In this document: piece after piece, positions 36,983-45,874 of the stretch
Layout of the letters: every line of letters starts with the position of its first letter
Position numbering within the stretch: the first letter of the stretch is position 1
Origin: Bdellovibrionales bacterium
Lineage (GTDB): Bacteria > Bdellovibrionota > Bdellovibrionia > Bdellovibrionales > JAMPXM01
Length of the DNA: 64,000 nucleotides
Reading direction: 5' to 3'
Assembly: GCA_005808505.1 (NCBI GenBank)
Contig: SYLX01000231.1
Location: 1 to 64,000, forward strand
Made by a program: the position numbers and the translations under genes
The notes under the pieces: generated by a model
What the model saw: the letters and a program-made list of their open reading frames with translations, nothing else
Database searches by the model: none
Told to the model about the DNA's origin: nothing

Positions 36983-37292
36983 GCCTCTCCCTTTTTCGCG
37001 TGCATGAGCAGGCGAAAATCGTCGCTCTCGCTCAGAACTTCGCCGACGTCACGGTCGACTCTCGCCCGATTCGCAAACGATTCCGTCGCTCACGGTCGAA
37101 GCCTCAACGACAGTAGTTCTGCACGGTTACCTTGCGATGAAGTGTCTATTTTCTCTTCAATCGGGAAAAAAGGAGAGTCCGGTTTCTTTCTTGCTACCTC
37201 TCCCAGCGTCGAGTTTCGTAAGCACGATGCCGACAAATCTTGGGCGAGTTGTCTGCGCAAGATTTCATTGAGCCTTCAAACGGGATTTGATT
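36983..37292. other. Divergent intergenic region
   Basis: About 310 bp between the ligase operon and the plus-strand exported protein gene. Short open frames exist but none has a ribosome-binding site with plausible composition. No hairpin, repeat or consensus promoter is obvious by eye. Confidence 0.4.
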
Positions 37293-38057
37293 ATGCGTAA
37301 GCCGAAACGAAATTGGAGCCTGGCTACTGTCGTGGCGACTACTTTGATGGCCGCCGTCGGTATCGGCGCCACGTCGACGGCCGAAGCCAAAACAGCTCGC
37401 AACTGCTTCCGCGATCACCTTCGCGACGCAATCGAAATCAACCGTGCGCGACTCCCTCTTTACGCCGAACTCACGAACTCCGAATCGATTCCAGTTTCGA
37501 TGAAGCTGATAGCGCTCGAAAAGCTCACGCTCGCGGCTTCAAAAGTGAAGTCGACCTACGGCATAGCTGTAGCTCCCTATCGGAAAGCCGGCGTCGATAT
37601 CCTCTGCGAGAATTTCGTCGATATGCGACAGATCCCTGCTTTTCACGATAGGTACGCTGCCGGCGCACCTGATCTATCGACTTTTGTGCAGCCGCATGGC
37701 TCGGATATCCGCAAGCGGATCCGCGTTGGTCTATCTAAGAAGGGTTTTCCTGGAGCGTACGCGGAAGCAGTCAAAGCTCTGCGCCAGATCGAAGACGAAC
37801 CGCGTTTCAACTGCATGTTGCGCCATACTCTCGAGTCGATCGCACGCATCGCTGCCTATGCGCCCAATCAGGAGGCGCGCGCTAAACGAAAAGGACTTCC
37901 CTCACCTGCTCGCATCTCGAAAGAGTTGATCGAGGATCACTTGATCATGCTGCGCCAGGTAATGGATTTAGATTGGAAGGCGGCATCCATCCAAGCGAGC
38001 GGAGTTCCGATCCTCTGCCAAGATGTGCCGCCAATCCAGTACTCTACTGCTCGCTAA
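37293..38057 (+). CDS. Exported protein of unknown function
   Basis: The 254-residue product has a signal peptide (NWSLATVVATTLMAAVGIGATSTAEA) and a helical mature part with four cysteines (RNCFRDH, ILCENF, NCMLRH, ILCQDV), two in the first half and two in the second. The recurrent placement of ILC after a helix in both halves (GVDILCENF and GVPILCQDV) hints at an internal duplication. Function is not recognised. The ATG at 37293 is preferred over a TTG two codons upstream. It overlaps the convergent small gene by 14 nt. Confidence 0.6.
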   Translation: MRKPKRNWSLATVVATTLMAAVGIGATSTAEAKTARNCFRDHLRDAIEINRARLPLYAELTNSESIPVSMKLIALEKLTLAASKVKSTYGIAVAPYRKAGVDILCENFVDMRQIPAFHDRYAAGAPDLSTFVQPHGSDIRKRIRVGLSKKGFPGAYAEAVKALRQIEDEPRFNCMLRHTLESIARIAAYAPNQEARAKRKGLPSPARISKELIEDHLIMLRQVMDLDWKAASIQASGVPILCQDVPPIQYSTAR

Positions 38058-38304
38058 AGCGATCTTTTTCGGCTGAGGGATGATGACCAGGACTACCCAT
38101 GGTCGGTTGTCCTTCGCTCATCGGACCCTGCTTTTGATTGGATTCTAAGATCTCGTTCGGATTTACGTCGTTCTCGATGTATTCCTCTTGAGGCTCTTTA
38201 AAGACACCAAACCAATTTGCATCACTGCTTTCCGGTTTGTTTCCGGGTTGAGTTCCATCTCCCGGCTTTGCGCCGCGACTTTTGCTGCGATTATGGCCTT
38301 GCAT
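38044..38304 (-). CDS. Small hydrophilic, probably disordered protein
   Basis: This 86-residue protein is rich in Gly, Pro, Asn, Gln and Glu, has no cysteine or membrane segment, and looks intrinsically disordered. GGAGGCACG before the ATG supports translation, but no homology or function can be named. It is convergent with the exported protein gene, overlapping its end by 14 nt. Confidence 0.5.
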   Translation of the reverse strand: MQGHNRSKSRGAKPGDGTQPGNKPESSDANWFGVFKEPQEEYIENDVNPNEILESNQKQGPMSEGQPTMGSPGHHPSAEKDRFSEQ

Positions 38305-38521
38305 CGTGCCTCCTCATTTTCACCGCTGCGGATTATCCATCATCTAGCGCAAAAGCTTCCTGCAGAGCCGATCAAGGAAGTATTTAGTTTTCACCGCAAC
38401 GATTTCGACTCTCCTCAATTTAGCTAACAGCTAGACCATAGTCCGGAGATTTCCGAACTCACATCTTCGCCCTCGACAGAAGGCCGTGAGTCGCAGGACG
38501 CTCTTGCGTGGAGGGGGCTTC

Positions 38522-39814
38522 ATGAAAAACAAAATTCTTCAGCAGTTTTCACAAGGAACAGCGAAAACCGCACTTGCCGTTTTGGCCATGGGCTTTTTAG
38601 CTCATTCAGTCGAAGCGCAGGCGCAAACTCTCGTACGTGGCGAGCAGTCCAGCCGAGAGTTAAAGCCAATCTTGGCCGACATTGAAATGCTCGAAAAGAT
38701 CGGCGCCGTGATCGAAGCGCGGCAAGTAGAAACAGGTGTCGGGTTCGCACGGGTCTCGCCCGCTCAGGAGGCAGAACTCAGTCGCCTTTCGCACGAGAAG
38801 GGGCGCTGCGGAGGATTTGAGGCTCTTCCCGACTCGAATCTCGATGCGCGCAGTCCCTTGCTGACGCACGCCTTCGGTCAACTTGCCGAACAAGAAGCGC
38901 GCAATCGTCGGTTCGTTCCTTCGACAGCGCATTTCCGCTCGCTCCGTCAGAATGCGACGATCGAGAAAGCGGTTTCGGAAGTTTCGGAAGCTAACCTTCG
39001 CGCTACGGTGGAGCTCCTCTCGAACTACGAGTCGCGCGTGCATACGGCTTCGAATCCAAACGTTCACGTTGAAGCTTTGAAGACGCGACTAGAAGAAATG
39101 CTCAAATCGTCTTCGTTACCTACGCAAATCGATTTGATTTCACACTCATCGACTCGCCAGAAATCTTTACGCGTTCGTCTCACGGGCTCAAAACGTCCTT
39201 CGGAGATCGTGGTCCTTGGTGGGCATCTCGACTCCATCAATCAAAGTTGGTTTGGCGGCGGTCGCAATGCTCCCGGCGCTGACGACAACGCTTCAGGCTC
39301 AGCGAACTTGGTTGAAGCCTTGCGCATTTTACTCACGCAAGCGCAACCCGAACGCACAATCGAAATTTTCTGGTATGCGGGTGAAGAAGGCGGGCTCCTT
39401 GGTTCAGCGGAAATCGCCCGTTCGTATAAGTCGGAGAACAAAGACGTCATCGCAGCTCTCCAGCTCGACATGACGCTTTTTCCCGGTGAAGGCGAATTCG
39501 TCCTGGGTTCGATGACGGATTTTACAAGCGCTTGGTTCCGTTCCTACTTTGAAACCCTCAACGGCTATTACATTAAGGCTCGAATCGTCGAAGACAAATG
39601 CGGTTACGGCTGCAGCGACCACGCGTCGTGGCACAAGCAAGGTTACCCCGCTCTGATGCCGTTCGAGGCTACGTTCAACCGGATGAATCACAACATTCAC
39701 ACGGCTAAAGACATCATCGACTCAAACTCAAGCTTCCGCCACTCAGCGATGTTCTCGAAGATCGCCGTGGCGATTGCGATGGACCTCGGCAATTCGACGC
39801 TTCGTCAACCTTAA
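38522..39814 (+). CDS. Secreted M28-family zinc aminopeptidase
   Basis: The 430-residue protein has a signal peptide (about residues 1-29) and a pro-region before the M28 catalytic core. Metal ligands and catalytic residues are visible: H235 in GGHLDSI, bridging D254 in GADDNASG, E288/E289 in YAGEEGGLLG, D-rich LQLDMTLFPG, and a final His in NRMNHNIHTAKD. A disulfide loop CGYGCSDHASW is typical of Vibrio/Aeromonas leucyl aminopeptidases (M28E). The ATG at 38522 is preceded by GGAGGGGG. It likely releases N-terminal amino acids from extracellular peptides. A terminator follows. Confidence 0.9.
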   Translation: MKNKILQQFSQGTAKTALAVLAMGFLAHSVEAQAQTLVRGEQSSRELKPILADIEMLEKIGAVIEARQVETGVGFARVSPAQEAELSRLSHEKGRCGGFEALPDSNLDARSPLLTHAFGQLAEQEARNRRFVPSTAHFRSLRQNATIEKAVSEVSEANLRATVELLSNYESRVHTASNPNVHVEALKTRLEEMLKSSSLPTQIDLISHSSTRQKSLRVRLTGSKRPSEIVVLGGHLDSINQSWFGGGRNAPGADDNASGSANLVEALRILLTQAQPERTIEIFWYAGEEGGLLGSAEIARSYKSENKDVIAALQLDMTLFPGEGEFVLGSMTDFTSAWFRSYFETLNGYYIKARIVEDKCGYGCSDHASWHKQGYPALMPFEATFNRMNHNIHTAKDIIDSNSSFRHSAMFSKIAVAIAMDLGNSTLRQP

Positions 39815-39841
39815 GCTCGCGAAAGCTTAAATCGGATCCTT

Positions 39842-39878
39842 AAGCGGTGGCGCCTCATCGAGAGGACCGCCGCTTTTT
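39842..39878 (+). terminator. Rho-independent terminator after the M28 peptidase
   Basis: AAGCGGTGG pairs with CCGCCGCTT across a short loop (one G-T pair) and is followed by a run of seven T residues. Confidence 0.85.
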
Positions 39879-39934
39879 TTATGCGAATCGAAATAAAATC
39901 GGCGCTGCCTAATTCACGCTGCTCGTTCATTTTT

Positions 39935-39954
39935 ATTTAGCTAATTCGCTAAAT
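39935..39954. promoter_or_regulatory. Upstream operator-like inverted repeat ATTTAGC-N6-GCTAAAT
   Basis: A perfect 7-bp inverted repeat with a 6-base spacer lies about 126 bp before the regulator start. It is identical in half-sites and spacing to a second copy at 40061-40080. ArsR-family proteins bind 12-2-12 type inverted repeats near their own promoter, so this is a candidate autoregulatory operator. Confidence 0.7.
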
Positions 39955-40011
39955 CTGGTTTTATGATTTTTTTGATCGGTTGATGAACAGCGACGCTCCT
40001 CGAACTGTTGA

Positions 40012-40035
40012 AGGATTCTCAGGACGACGAATCCT
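40012..40035. promoter_or_regulatory. Hairpin between the two operator-like repeats
   Basis: AGGATTC (40012-40018) and GAATCCT (40029-40035) form a 7-bp stem with a 10-base loop in the regulator leader, between the two ATTTAGC repeats. Role unknown. Confidence 0.45.
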
Positions 40036-40060
40036 GTCGAGCAAAGTGATGAGAAAAGAC

Positions 40061-40080
40061 ATTTAGCAGCGAGGCTAAAT
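40061..40080. promoter_or_regulatory. Operator-like inverted repeat ATTTAGC-N6-GCTAAAT abutting the start codon
   Basis: The second copy ends directly before the ATG at 40081, and its spacer plus half-site contains the GAGG ribosome-binding sequence (40071-40074). Binding here could block both transcription elongation and translation initiation of the regulator gene. Confidence 0.72.
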
Positions 40081-40452
40081 ATGGCAACAGCGGTCATGAA
40101 GCCAATTCTAAATTCTTTGTCTGAGCCTTCTGCCAAACCGGCATCAAAATCCGCGAGCAAGCCAACCAGCAAAACGGAGCAAGAACTCCGCGACTTTGAA
40201 GCGGTGTTCGCCGCGTTGTCTCATGCCTCAAGGCGAGTGATTCTCGTCGTTTTGAACTCGCGTGGAGGAAAGATGACAGCAGGAGAAATTGCCAAAAGCT
40301 TCTCCTGCGCGTGGCCGACCACGACAAGGCATCTCAAAGTTCTCGAAGCGGCAGGCCTTGTTCACGTTTGGCGCGAGGGACGCGAAATTTTTTACGCCCT
40401 CGATCGCGAAAGACTTAAAATCATTGAAAATTGGATGAACTGGTTTCGTTGA
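40081..40452 (+). CDS. ArsR/SmtB-family winged-helix regulator
   Basis: The 123-residue protein has a Ser/Lys-rich N-terminal tail of about 35 residues and a winged-helix domain: ALSHASRRVILVVL (helix 1), MTAGEIAKSFSCAWPTTTRHLKVLEAAGLV (recognition helix) and VWREGREIFYALD (wing). No obvious metal-binding ELCVC motif is present, so it may sense a non-metal signal. Two identical inverted repeats precede it, suggesting autorepression. It is convergent with clpS, five bases apart. Confidence 0.88.
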   Translation: MATAVMKPILNSLSEPSAKPASKSASKPTSKTEQELRDFEAVFAALSHASRRVILVVLNSRGGKMTAGEIAKSFSCAWPTTTRHLKVLEAAGLVHVWREGREIFYALDRERLKIIENWMNWFR

Positions 40453-40456
40453 ATCG

Positions 40457-40783
40457 TTAGTCTTCGCGTTCTGTCGAGAACAGAAGCGGGTAACCCGCCG
40501 TCCGCGCATATTGATTGCACTGACGCGCTTTCGTTTCGGCGATGTCGCGCGTGTACTTCTCAACAACCCCGATCCCGTAATTGTGCGCAAGGAGCATGAT
40601 GCGAGTCGCTTCCGTATCGCGCTTGTTGAAGTACTTTTTCAGGACTTCAACAACGAAGCTTCTAGGCGTTACGGGATCGTTGTGAACAACGACGACGTAA
40701 AACGAAGGCGTCTTCGTCGCCTCACGAGTTTTTTCCTTACTGCGATCTTTGATTTCAAAATCGAATGAACCTGATCCCGCCAT
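40457..40783 (-). CDS. clpS: ClpS adaptor protein for ClpAP
   Basis: The 108-residue protein has the ClpS core: VVHNDPVTPRSFVVEVLKKYF, EATRIMLLAHNYGIG, YTRDIAETKARQCNQYAR and a hydrophobic GYPLLFSTE end, with a flexible charged N-terminal arm. ClpS delivers N-degron substrates to ClpA. Unlike the common arrangement, clpA is not next to it in the window. No strong ribosome-binding site precedes the ATG. Confidence 0.92.
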   Translation of the reverse strand: MAGSGSFDFEIKDRSKEKTREATKTPSFYVVVVHNDPVTPRSFVVEVLKKYFNKRDTEATRIMLLAHNYGIGVVEKYTRDIAETKARQCNQYARTAGYPLLFSTERED

Positions 40784-40871
40784 GTGACGGATTCTAATCA
40801 GATTCGCTCTCTCTCGCCAGCGAGAAAAGATGCTGTTGCGTTCATCTTAAGATAGGCGCAAATTAGGCCAG

Positions 40872-42050
40872 ATGAGTCGGCACCAAGTCGAAGTTCTCAC
40901 CTCTTTTTCCCAAATTACAGCTCAAGAGTGGCAAAGCCTTGATCGGGGCGACTTTATTTTTGCCGATTACGGTTTTCTAACCTCGCTTGAGGATGGAGGA
41001 GCGTTAGGACGGAGAACAGGGTGGTACCCACAGATCCTTGTTCTCAAAGAAGACGGCAACGTTCGCGCGGCCTGCCCGATTTTTCTTCGCTCCAATAGCT
41101 ACGGCGAATATATTTTCGACTGGTCATGGGCGAACGCCTCGGAGCAGGCTGGTCACGCCTACTACCCGAAACTTACCAGCGCCATTCCGTTTACCCCGGC
41201 AACCGGCCACAAATTCCTTATCCATCCTGATGAGAACGCTGAGCTAGCACGGGATCTGCTTACGGAGGCCGCCATTGGACTCGCGAGCCGCACTCATTCA
41301 AACTCCGTTCACTTCCTGTTCACGACTCCGGAAGAAAACGCGCAATTAGAAAAGGCCGAGTTCGTGATCCGTGAGAGCTACCAATTCCATTGGCGAAACC
41401 CAGGGTGGCGCGACTTTCAAGATTTTCTCGATGCTTTCAGATCGAAGCGGCGATCCGAGATTCGCCGTGAACGCGACGCCGTTCGAAGCCTTCCGCTCAA
41501 GATCGAAACCTTGACGGGCTCGGAACTCACGGTGGAACACGCGGGAATCATGCACGCTTTTTACGTTTCAACCGTAAGGAAGATGGGCGGAATCACTTAT
41601 CTGACGCGAAGTTTTTTCGAGCAACTCTTTGCGCGGTTGTCCTCTAACATCCTCTTTGTGGTGGCTTATGAGGGAGAAAAGCCGGTCGCGGGAGCCATCA
41701 ACTTATTTTCGGGGAAAACACTGTTCGGCAGACACTGGGGCTGTGCGGAGGAGTACCGCAATCTTCACTTCGAAGTTTGTTATTACCGCGCAATCGATTG
41801 GGCGCTCGCCAATGGCGTAACTCTATTTGAAGCCGGCGCGCAAGGTGAGCATAAGTTCAATCGCGGCTTTACGCCGAACCTCTGTTACTCGGCCCATCGT
41901 CTCTTTCATGAGCCCTTGCATCGAGCCGTTACATCCTTTATTGAAGAAGAAAAGACCGCCATTCGCGAGCTTTTCGCCGATTACGAAGCGCACGATCCCT
42001 TCAAGCGAGAAGTGGTAGCCACCTCGCCGAGGCTAGAAAACGGGCGTTGA
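40872..42050 (+). CDS. GNAT/FemAB-like protein of the DUF482 (COG3146) family
   Basis: The 392-residue protein matches the DUF482 acyltransferase-like family, with SKRRSEIRRERDAV in the middle, MRGCP-independent YVAYEGEKPVAGAINLF, LFGRHWGCAEEYRNLHFEVCYYRAI and GAQGEHKFNRGFTP near the end. Members are predicted peptidoglycan-related or N-acyltransferase-like enzymes without a confirmed substrate. The start ATG at 40872 has no strong ribosome-binding site. It may share a transcript with the DUF2288 and YkgJ-like genes downstream. Confidence 0.8.
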   Translation: MSRHQVEVLTSFSQITAQEWQSLDRGDFIFADYGFLTSLEDGGALGRRTGWYPQILVLKEDGNVRAACPIFLRSNSYGEYIFDWSWANASEQAGHAYYPKLTSAIPFTPATGHKFLIHPDENAELARDLLTEAAIGLASRTHSNSVHFLFTTPEENAQLEKAEFVIRESYQFHWRNPGWRDFQDFLDAFRSKRRSEIRRERDAVRSLPLKIETLTGSELTVEHAGIMHAFYVSTVRKMGGITYLTRSFFEQLFARLSSNILFVVAYEGEKPVAGAINLFSGKTLFGRHWGCAEEYRNLHFEVCYYRAIDWALANGVTLFEAGAQGEHKFNRGFTPNLCYSAHRLFHEPLHRAVTSFIEEEKTAIRELFADYEAHDPFKREVVATSPRLENGR

Positions 42051-42082
42051 AAAGATTCACTTTCATTCCTCAGAGGATGTCC

Positions 42083-42379
42083 ATGAGCGAGCAGAAACCA
42101 CCGAATCAACCTTTCGAAGTGATGACCGGCTTTTGGCTCGATCTAAAACCTCACGCCGAACGCGATGCTGTTTTCGTAGTCGCTCAAGATCTCGATCTCC
42201 TTGACGTTGGAACGACGATCGCAAAAGACGACGTCAAGCAAGTCACCGCGTGGATTCAAAACGGCGAACTAGCTCGACCGACCAGCGTCGCGATGGAAAC
42301 CTGGGACACTCAACAAGCTAAAGTCTTTCGGTTTTTGATCGTGCAGCCCTATGTCTTGATCCAAGAGGGCGGACACTGA
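42083..42379 (+). CDS. DUF2288 family protein
   Basis: The 98-residue protein carries the DUF2288 pattern: LDLLDVGTTIAKDDVKQVTAWIQNGELARP and RFLIVQPYVLIQE, with the acidic DV..IA.DD segment and W-containing helix conserved. The family has no assigned function. ATG at 42083 is chosen because GAGG lies six bases upstream. It is located between DUF482 and the YkgJ-like gene. Confidence 0.75.
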   Translation: MSEQKPPNQPFEVMTGFWLDLKPHAERDAVFVVAQDLDLLDVGTTIAKDDVKQVTAWIQNGELARPTSVAMETWDTQQAKVFRFLIVQPYVLIQEGGH

Positions 42380-42476
42380 CGGCAGCTCGGAACGCGATTT
42401 CTTCTCAACAACTCGTCTCAAGTTGGCATCCGCGGCACCGATAAATTCTTCACCTCGTCACGTGAAGGATCACACG

Positions 42477-43166
42477 ATGCTGGAAAACGGCCGCCCCTCC
42501 TCTCCCGCTACTTCTTATTCTTTTGAACAACTTCTCGGATGGTTTGGGCGCTTCACACCGCAGTTTAAATTCCGATTGCAATCTCTGCGTCGACAGCTCA
42601 CGGCGGATCAATTCGACAACTTCGTTCGCGAGAGTTTGAGCGTGTTCCGCGCAATGATGGTGGAGCTAGCGCGTGTTCCCAAAGGGCCCGAACGCGCTCG
42701 AAAGGTCTATCAACTGATCGATCAAGAGTTTCGCGCAACTCCACCCACCGGGATCTCGTGCGCAGCCGGTTGCGGTGCTTGCTGCCGATCTTTTCCTAAA
42801 CAAATCACCGATGACGAAGCGGATCTTCTCTCATCCCTCGTAAAGAGCGGTGAAGCCGCGATCGACCGCGAGGAATTAACTCGTCAAGTGGAAGCCCTGA
42901 ACTCGAATGATCCCGTTCTTCGCAAGTCCGCAGAAGGTGCGCCATGCATCTTCCTAGGAGCAGACAATAAATGCGGCGTTTATGCAGATCGACCCGGCGT
43001 CTGCCGCAAGTACCACGTCACGAGCCCAGCTTCGCAGTGCTCAACCGAAGGCCAAGGCGTCGTTCCTCGCATCGATCTGATGCCGGAGCTGATCGTAAGC
43101 GCGTCGATGAGCCTTCCCGACAACGGAATTGGATTCATGCCTGTGAAGATCAACGAGCGGCTTTAA
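42477..43166 (+). CDS. YkgJ-family cysteine cluster protein
   Basis: The 229-residue protein has the CxxxCGxCC cluster (CAAGCGACCRSFPKQ), then PCIFLGADNKCGVYADRPGVCRKYHV, giving the eight-cysteine zinc/iron-chelating pattern of the YkgJ (UPF0153) family. It likely binds Fe-S or zinc; its role is unknown. The start is the ATG at 42477 with AAGGAT upstream. An N-terminal helical region of about 90 residues is longer than in the smallest members. It is followed directly by a convergent gene. Confidence 0.85.
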   Translation: MLENGRPSSPATSYSFEQLLGWFGRFTPQFKFRLQSLRRQLTADQFDNFVRESLSVFRAMMVELARVPKGPERARKVYQLIDQEFRATPPTGISCAAGCGACCRSFPKQITDDEADLLSSLVKSGEAAIDREELTRQVEALNSNDPVLRKSAEGAPCIFLGADNKCGVYADRPGVCRKYHVTSPASQCSTEGQGVVPRIDLMPELIVSASMSLPDNGIGFMPVKINERL

Positions 43167-43168
43167 AT

Positions 43169-44368
43169 TCAAGGCTTCTCTTCGTAGCGGCGAAACCAAT
43201 TCGGTTCGGCAATACCGAGCACGATGAAGATCACCGCACTCCCTACTTTCGGATGCGCTTCGAGATGCTCGATCGTCATGACTTTGAAGGGAAGCTCGGG
43301 CGCTGATTCATGCGCTTCTTCCCCTTCGCCTTTCAGACTCATCCGCGAAACTTCAGCGAAGATGTCTTTTCCGGGCTTAAACATGCCTTGAAAGTTTGGA
43401 TCCGCCCACGCGCGACGAAGATAGCTCGGACGACAAGTCGATTCCGTATCTCTGACGAGCTTATCAAAGCGCGCAAACTCGGCCGGAAAATGCGGTTGCA
43501 CGATCCGTCTCGCCATCAGGTGTGTCAGAATCGATTCCCCGATTCTCGTGCACAATCCAACTTGAAATTTCATGCCCTTTTCAAATGCCGTGTTCGACAA
43601 GCGTATGTCGGTAAGCACCTGCTGAGCAAAGAAGTAGCGTTTAGCGGCCTCGCGCGCGGGCGCAAACGCCGCCGTCGTTCCCGTCGCGATGCCGACGATT
43701 CCCTGGATCGCGGTAGCGGTCATCGCGGCTACAAGATTATCCGTCGACATGATCAACCGCGCGAGTTGCTCAACGTCCCGCACGGCGTTTTTCATGTCAT
43801 GATCGTCGCGGCCTTTGAGCAACCGGATTTTCGCCCACTGAGTCAGCTGTGAGTAATTGGGAAGCGGCGACATAACGAGAACGTAGTCTGCATCCGGTCC
43901 AAAATGCGGAGGATGAAGGTCGTAGCTCCAGTGATCGAACTCATGAAGCTTCTTCATCCAATCGATGTCGATCTTTGTTTGCTCCCAATCGATCTTCGCT
44001 TTCGAGTACCAATCTGATGTTTTCAGAAGGTCGGTTACTTCGATCGGAAGTGCTAGCTTGCCGTAACTTTCTTCAGCACCAGACCATCCGACCTGTGCGT
44101 TAAGGAAGGGCCCAGCGTCAGCCTTGCCGTGGGAGTTCGCTGAGTAGAGGGAGTTTTTGGAGAGAAGTTTTTCATCATCTGAAAAAGCAACGAAGTGCTT
44201 TTCGAACTCAGGCTCTGGGCTTCGCGCGATGTAGGTCATCATGGCTTGGCGGCCGGGTTCTTCAAGGATCCATCCCGCGATCTGAAATCGCAGGAACCAC
44301 ATGGCAACCAGGATGAGGCCGCTAAACAAAAAGAGACCAATGAAGATGCGGAAAAGCTTTTTTTTCAT
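43169..44368 (-). CDS. Single-pass membrane protein of unknown function
   Basis: The 399-residue protein has an N-terminal anchor (about residues 5-27) with the remainder probably periplasmic and mostly helical, including a hydrophobic stretch near residues 220-250 (LVAAMTATAIQGIVGIATGTTAAFAP) and two cysteines near GLCTRIG and STCRPSYL. I recognise no family. An AGAGAG site precedes the ATG. It is transcribed after the 136-residue gene, with a terminator between them, so it likely has its own promoter. Confidence 0.6.
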   Translation of the reverse strand: MKKKLFRIFIGLFLFSGLILVAMWFLRFQIAGWILEEPGRQAMMTYIARSPEPEFEKHFVAFSDDEKLLSKNSLYSANSHGKADAGPFLNAQVGWSGAEESYGKLALPIEVTDLLKTSDWYSKAKIDWEQTKIDIDWMKKLHEFDHWSYDLHPPHFGPDADYVLVMSPLPNYSQLTQWAKIRLLKGRDDHDMKNAVRDVEQLARLIMSTDNLVAAMTATAIQGIVGIATGTTAAFAPAREAAKRYFFAQQVLTDIRLSNTAFEKGMKFQVGLCTRIGESILTHLMARRIVQPHFPAEFARFDKLVRDTESTCRPSYLRRAWADPNFQGMFKPGKDIFAEVSRMSLKGEGEEAHESAPELPFKVMTIEHLEAHPKVGSAVIFIVLGIAEPNWFRRYEEKP

Positions 44369-44388
44369 TTGCTCTCTAGTCTCGCAAA

Positions 44389-44414
44389 CGAAAAGGGCGG
44401 GCTCAAGCCCACCC
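44389..44414 (-). terminator. Rho-independent terminator after the 136-residue gene
   Basis: On the minus strand GGGTGGGC pairs with GCCCGCCC (one G-T pair) around a TTGA loop and is followed by TTTT. It lies between the stop of the gene at 44455 and the start of the gene at 44368. Confidence 0.75.
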
Positions 44415-44454
44415 TCCCTCGATCACGTCGAAAACTGGACCTCGGAACTCTTTG

Positions 44455-44865
44455 TTAGAGTTCTTCCGAAATGGTCTTCGTCCATTCCTTTGACCGCTCT
44501 TTGACCTTCTTCACGCTGATGTTGAATTTATGGCAAATGGTCAGGATGCCGTTTTCGAAGGTTGTATCCTTGGGCTCATAGCCTTTGGAGCCATCTACGA
44601 TCACTTTCTTCAGCTTGCGCTTGAGAGCTGCGCGTCCGATCTCGTCTACGCAAATATTTTCGAGCGCTTCGACGAGCGGCTGAAAGTAAACGGCTTCGTA
44701 GTTTTCAAAGTAGGTTTTTTTATCCTCGACCGTTTCGTCGAGTAGCGTATCCCACTTCACCTCGATGTAGACGTCAAAGCCCGCGGCTTTGTCGATCCGC
44801 TTTTGCCACTTCTCGAACATTTTTTCTTGGAACTCTTGGCTGATTCGCTTTTGTGCTAAACCCAT
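44455..44865 (-). CDS. Small charged cytoplasmic protein of unknown function
   Basis: The 136-residue protein is rich in Lys and Glu with no signal peptide or membrane segment. A central ALENICVDEIGRAALKRKLKKVIVDGS is predicted helical and two cysteines are present (NICVDE, TICHKF). It is not recognised. A good GGAG ribosome-binding site precedes the ATG, and a terminator follows, so it is a separate unit. Confidence 0.6.
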   Translation of the reverse strand: MGLAQKRISQEFQEKMFEKWQKRIDKAAGFDVYIEVKWDTLLDETVEDKKTYFENYEAVYFQPLVEALENICVDEIGRAALKRKLKKVIVDGSKGYEPKDTTFENGILTICHKFNISVKKVKERSKEWTKTISEEL

Positions 44866-45066
44866 TCTTTCTCCTTCAGATGAGCTGTCACTTGATTGAA
44901 TCGTCTTTTTTACCCTGAGCCCAGAACAAAGCAGTCGAAATCTCGATCTGATGCTGTCGAACTTTCTGACGCCTCATTTCAGATGTGAAAGATCGAAGGA
45001 TGTCCTCAGAACGAGAACTGCTTGTTTGGTTAACCCTGAACTTGACTGCATTTAGGGCGGCAGTTT

Positions 45067-45834
45067 TTAGAGCCGATTGGCCTTAAGGCGCTTGAGGACT
45101 TCTGGATTGCGAAGGTCATTTAAAACATCAAGGCTCGCGAGTTGGCGGTCCGCCCAAACCTTTAGTGATCCAACGTGCATCTTTCCTGAGCAGACACGAA
45201 AGCGCAGCGCGAGATTCACGTCGTAAAATTCAAGCCACTCGATATGCTCGTCGATCAGAGTCGCGTAACGTAGGGCCCTTCGCGTTAGCCGGAATGCGCG
45301 CAGCTCTTCTATTTGAACTTTTCGACGAAAGAACCAGAAGAACCAAGGCCTCCTTACCAGGGCACCGTTTACAATCTGAAAGGAAGTGGCGTCGCGAAGA
45401 GCAACCATGCCAATGGGGACCAGCACGAAGATAAAGCCTGCGTTGGGCCCGAAAATCTGTGCGGCATGTAGCATAAAGAACATGAAAAACGAAAAGCTGA
45501 CGAAGATCAGGAAGACCGCGATCTGTGCTTGCGTCGTGAGCCTAAACGAAGCCTGTTTGAGACCTTTCCGCGATGGCTGTTCGGACATCTGCGGGAGAAG
45601 CGCATCAAGGTCGGCCCGGACGATGTTCTCGGTCTGCCTCGAGAGGCGATAAACTTTTGCGGCCAAAACTAAAGCACCGAGACCTACGAAACCAAGGATG
45701 ATCTGTAGAACCAGTTCATCAATGAAAAATGCGAGACTACAGAACGACCACGTCAGGAATAAAAGCATTACTAGCTTCCACCGAGCCCGTCGAAAAAAGC
45801 GGCGAATGTTCAATTCCCGAGTTCTCACATCCAT
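45067..45834 (-). CDS. Membrane protein of unknown function with two helical hairpins
   Basis: The 255-residue protein has two pairs of TM helices (about residues 20-65 and 105-145) with an amphipathic loop between. The C-terminal half, with FQIVNGALVRRPWFFWFFRRKVQIEELRAFRL, resembles PH-like domains found in bacterial membrane proteins (inference). No cysteine-rich or catalytic motif is seen. The start at 45834 lacks a clear ribosome-binding site. It is divergent from none of its neighbours. Confidence 0.55.
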   Translation of the reverse strand: MDVRTRELNIRRFFRRARWKLVMLLFLTWSFCSLAFFIDELVLQIILGFVGLGALVLAAKVYRLSRQTENIVRADLDALLPQMSEQPSRKGLKQASFRLTTQAQIAVFLIFVSFSFFMFFMLHAAQIFGPNAGFIFVLVPIGMVALRDATSFQIVNGALVRRPWFFWFFRRKVQIEELRAFRLTRRALRYATLIDEHIEWLEFYDVNLALRFRVCSGKMHVGSLKVWADRQLASLDVLNDLRNPEVLKRLKANRL

Positions 45835-45874
45835 GGCTCAATTATGGCACAGATGCGAACACGAAAGAAAGACA

